From positions 1-21,747 of the forward strand of contig DAOUEJ010000230.1 of assembly GCA_034430615.1 (NCBI GenBank): a stretch of 21,747 nt of DNA, read 5' to 3'. This document shows, piece after piece, positions 21,726 through 21,747 of this stretch. The notes beneath the pieces were generated by a model. It was not told where the DNA came from, did no database searches, and saw only the letters and a program-made list of their open reading frames with translations. A program made the translations under genes and the position numbers. Source of the stretch: E44-bin32 sp034430615. Lineage in GTDB: Bacteria; Chloroflexota; Anaerolineae; Anaerolineales; E44-bin32. The stretch's first letter is position 1, and every line of letters starts with the position of its first letter.

Positions 21726-21747
21726 GCGGGCGCACACCAGCGCCCGC
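21726..21747 (+). terminator. GC-rich perfect hairpin at the right edge
   Basis: GCGGGCGC (21726-21733) and GCGCCCGC (21740-21747) form a perfect 8-bp stem with loop ACACCA. The window ends at the stem, so a following T-tract cannot be seen. It fits a terminator or attenuator for the unit starting at 21550. Confidence 0.5.

Overview
The window looks like a chromosomal segment of a moderately high-GC bacterium, most likely a Chloroflexota member of Anaerolineae type. This is inferred from gene content, not from a phylogenetic marker. The supports are: a histidine-phosphatase / DUF3090 / SCO1664 trio, known mainly from Actinobacteria and Chloroflexi; a secreted protein with two repeats of the 'GxxxxGFPI...VQYF' type; a decayed gene with a Thr/Pro linker and a Cys-rich SH3-like repeat; and frequent GTG and TTG starts. 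No rRNA, tRNA, CRISPR array or transposase gene was found.

Layout. (1) 1-2665, plus strand: a VWA/FHA membrane protein, cut by the left edge, is translationally coupled to a PP2C Ser/Thr phosphatase. (2) 2717-5958: a FemAB/CelD-like GNAT protein (minus) is divergent from a membrane protein with a degenerate, probably catalytically dead, PP2C-like domain and an extracytoplasmic beta-rich region (plus). Together these suggest phospho-signalling at the cell envelope, but no kinase lies in the window. (3) 5970-7162: a dephospho-CoA kinase fused to a GNAT-like domain, behind a near-consensus promoter. (4) 7163-9429: dispersed inverted-end repeats, a cupin, a broken Imm17-like small membrane protein and a secreted repeat protein. 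(5) 9430-13812, minus strand: a tight cluster of FKBP/SlyD-like isomerase, Maf pyrophosphatase, lipoprotein class B PBP and RsgA, with 4-nt stop/start overlaps.

(6) 13813-14324: a second block of the same repeats, ending just before rarA. (7) 14325-18817, plus strand: rarA overlaps the histidine phosphatase, followed by DUF3090, the SCO1664 kinase-like protein and homoserine dehydrogenase. The middle three form a conserved system whose reaction, as far as I know, is unassigned. (8) 18882-20741: a CPA2-type cation/proton antiporter with a cytoplasmic TrkA-like region. (9) 20742-21747: no intact long gene. It holds a decayed SH3-like secreted-protein gene, a hairpin, a 22-bp tandem repeat and a compact unit of promoter, ribosome binding site, 31-codon ORF and GC-rich hairpin.

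Promoter-like sites recur as TG-n-TA-n-AAT (extended -10). At two genes the -10 lies only 7-8 nt from the start codon, so those transcripts may be leaderless.
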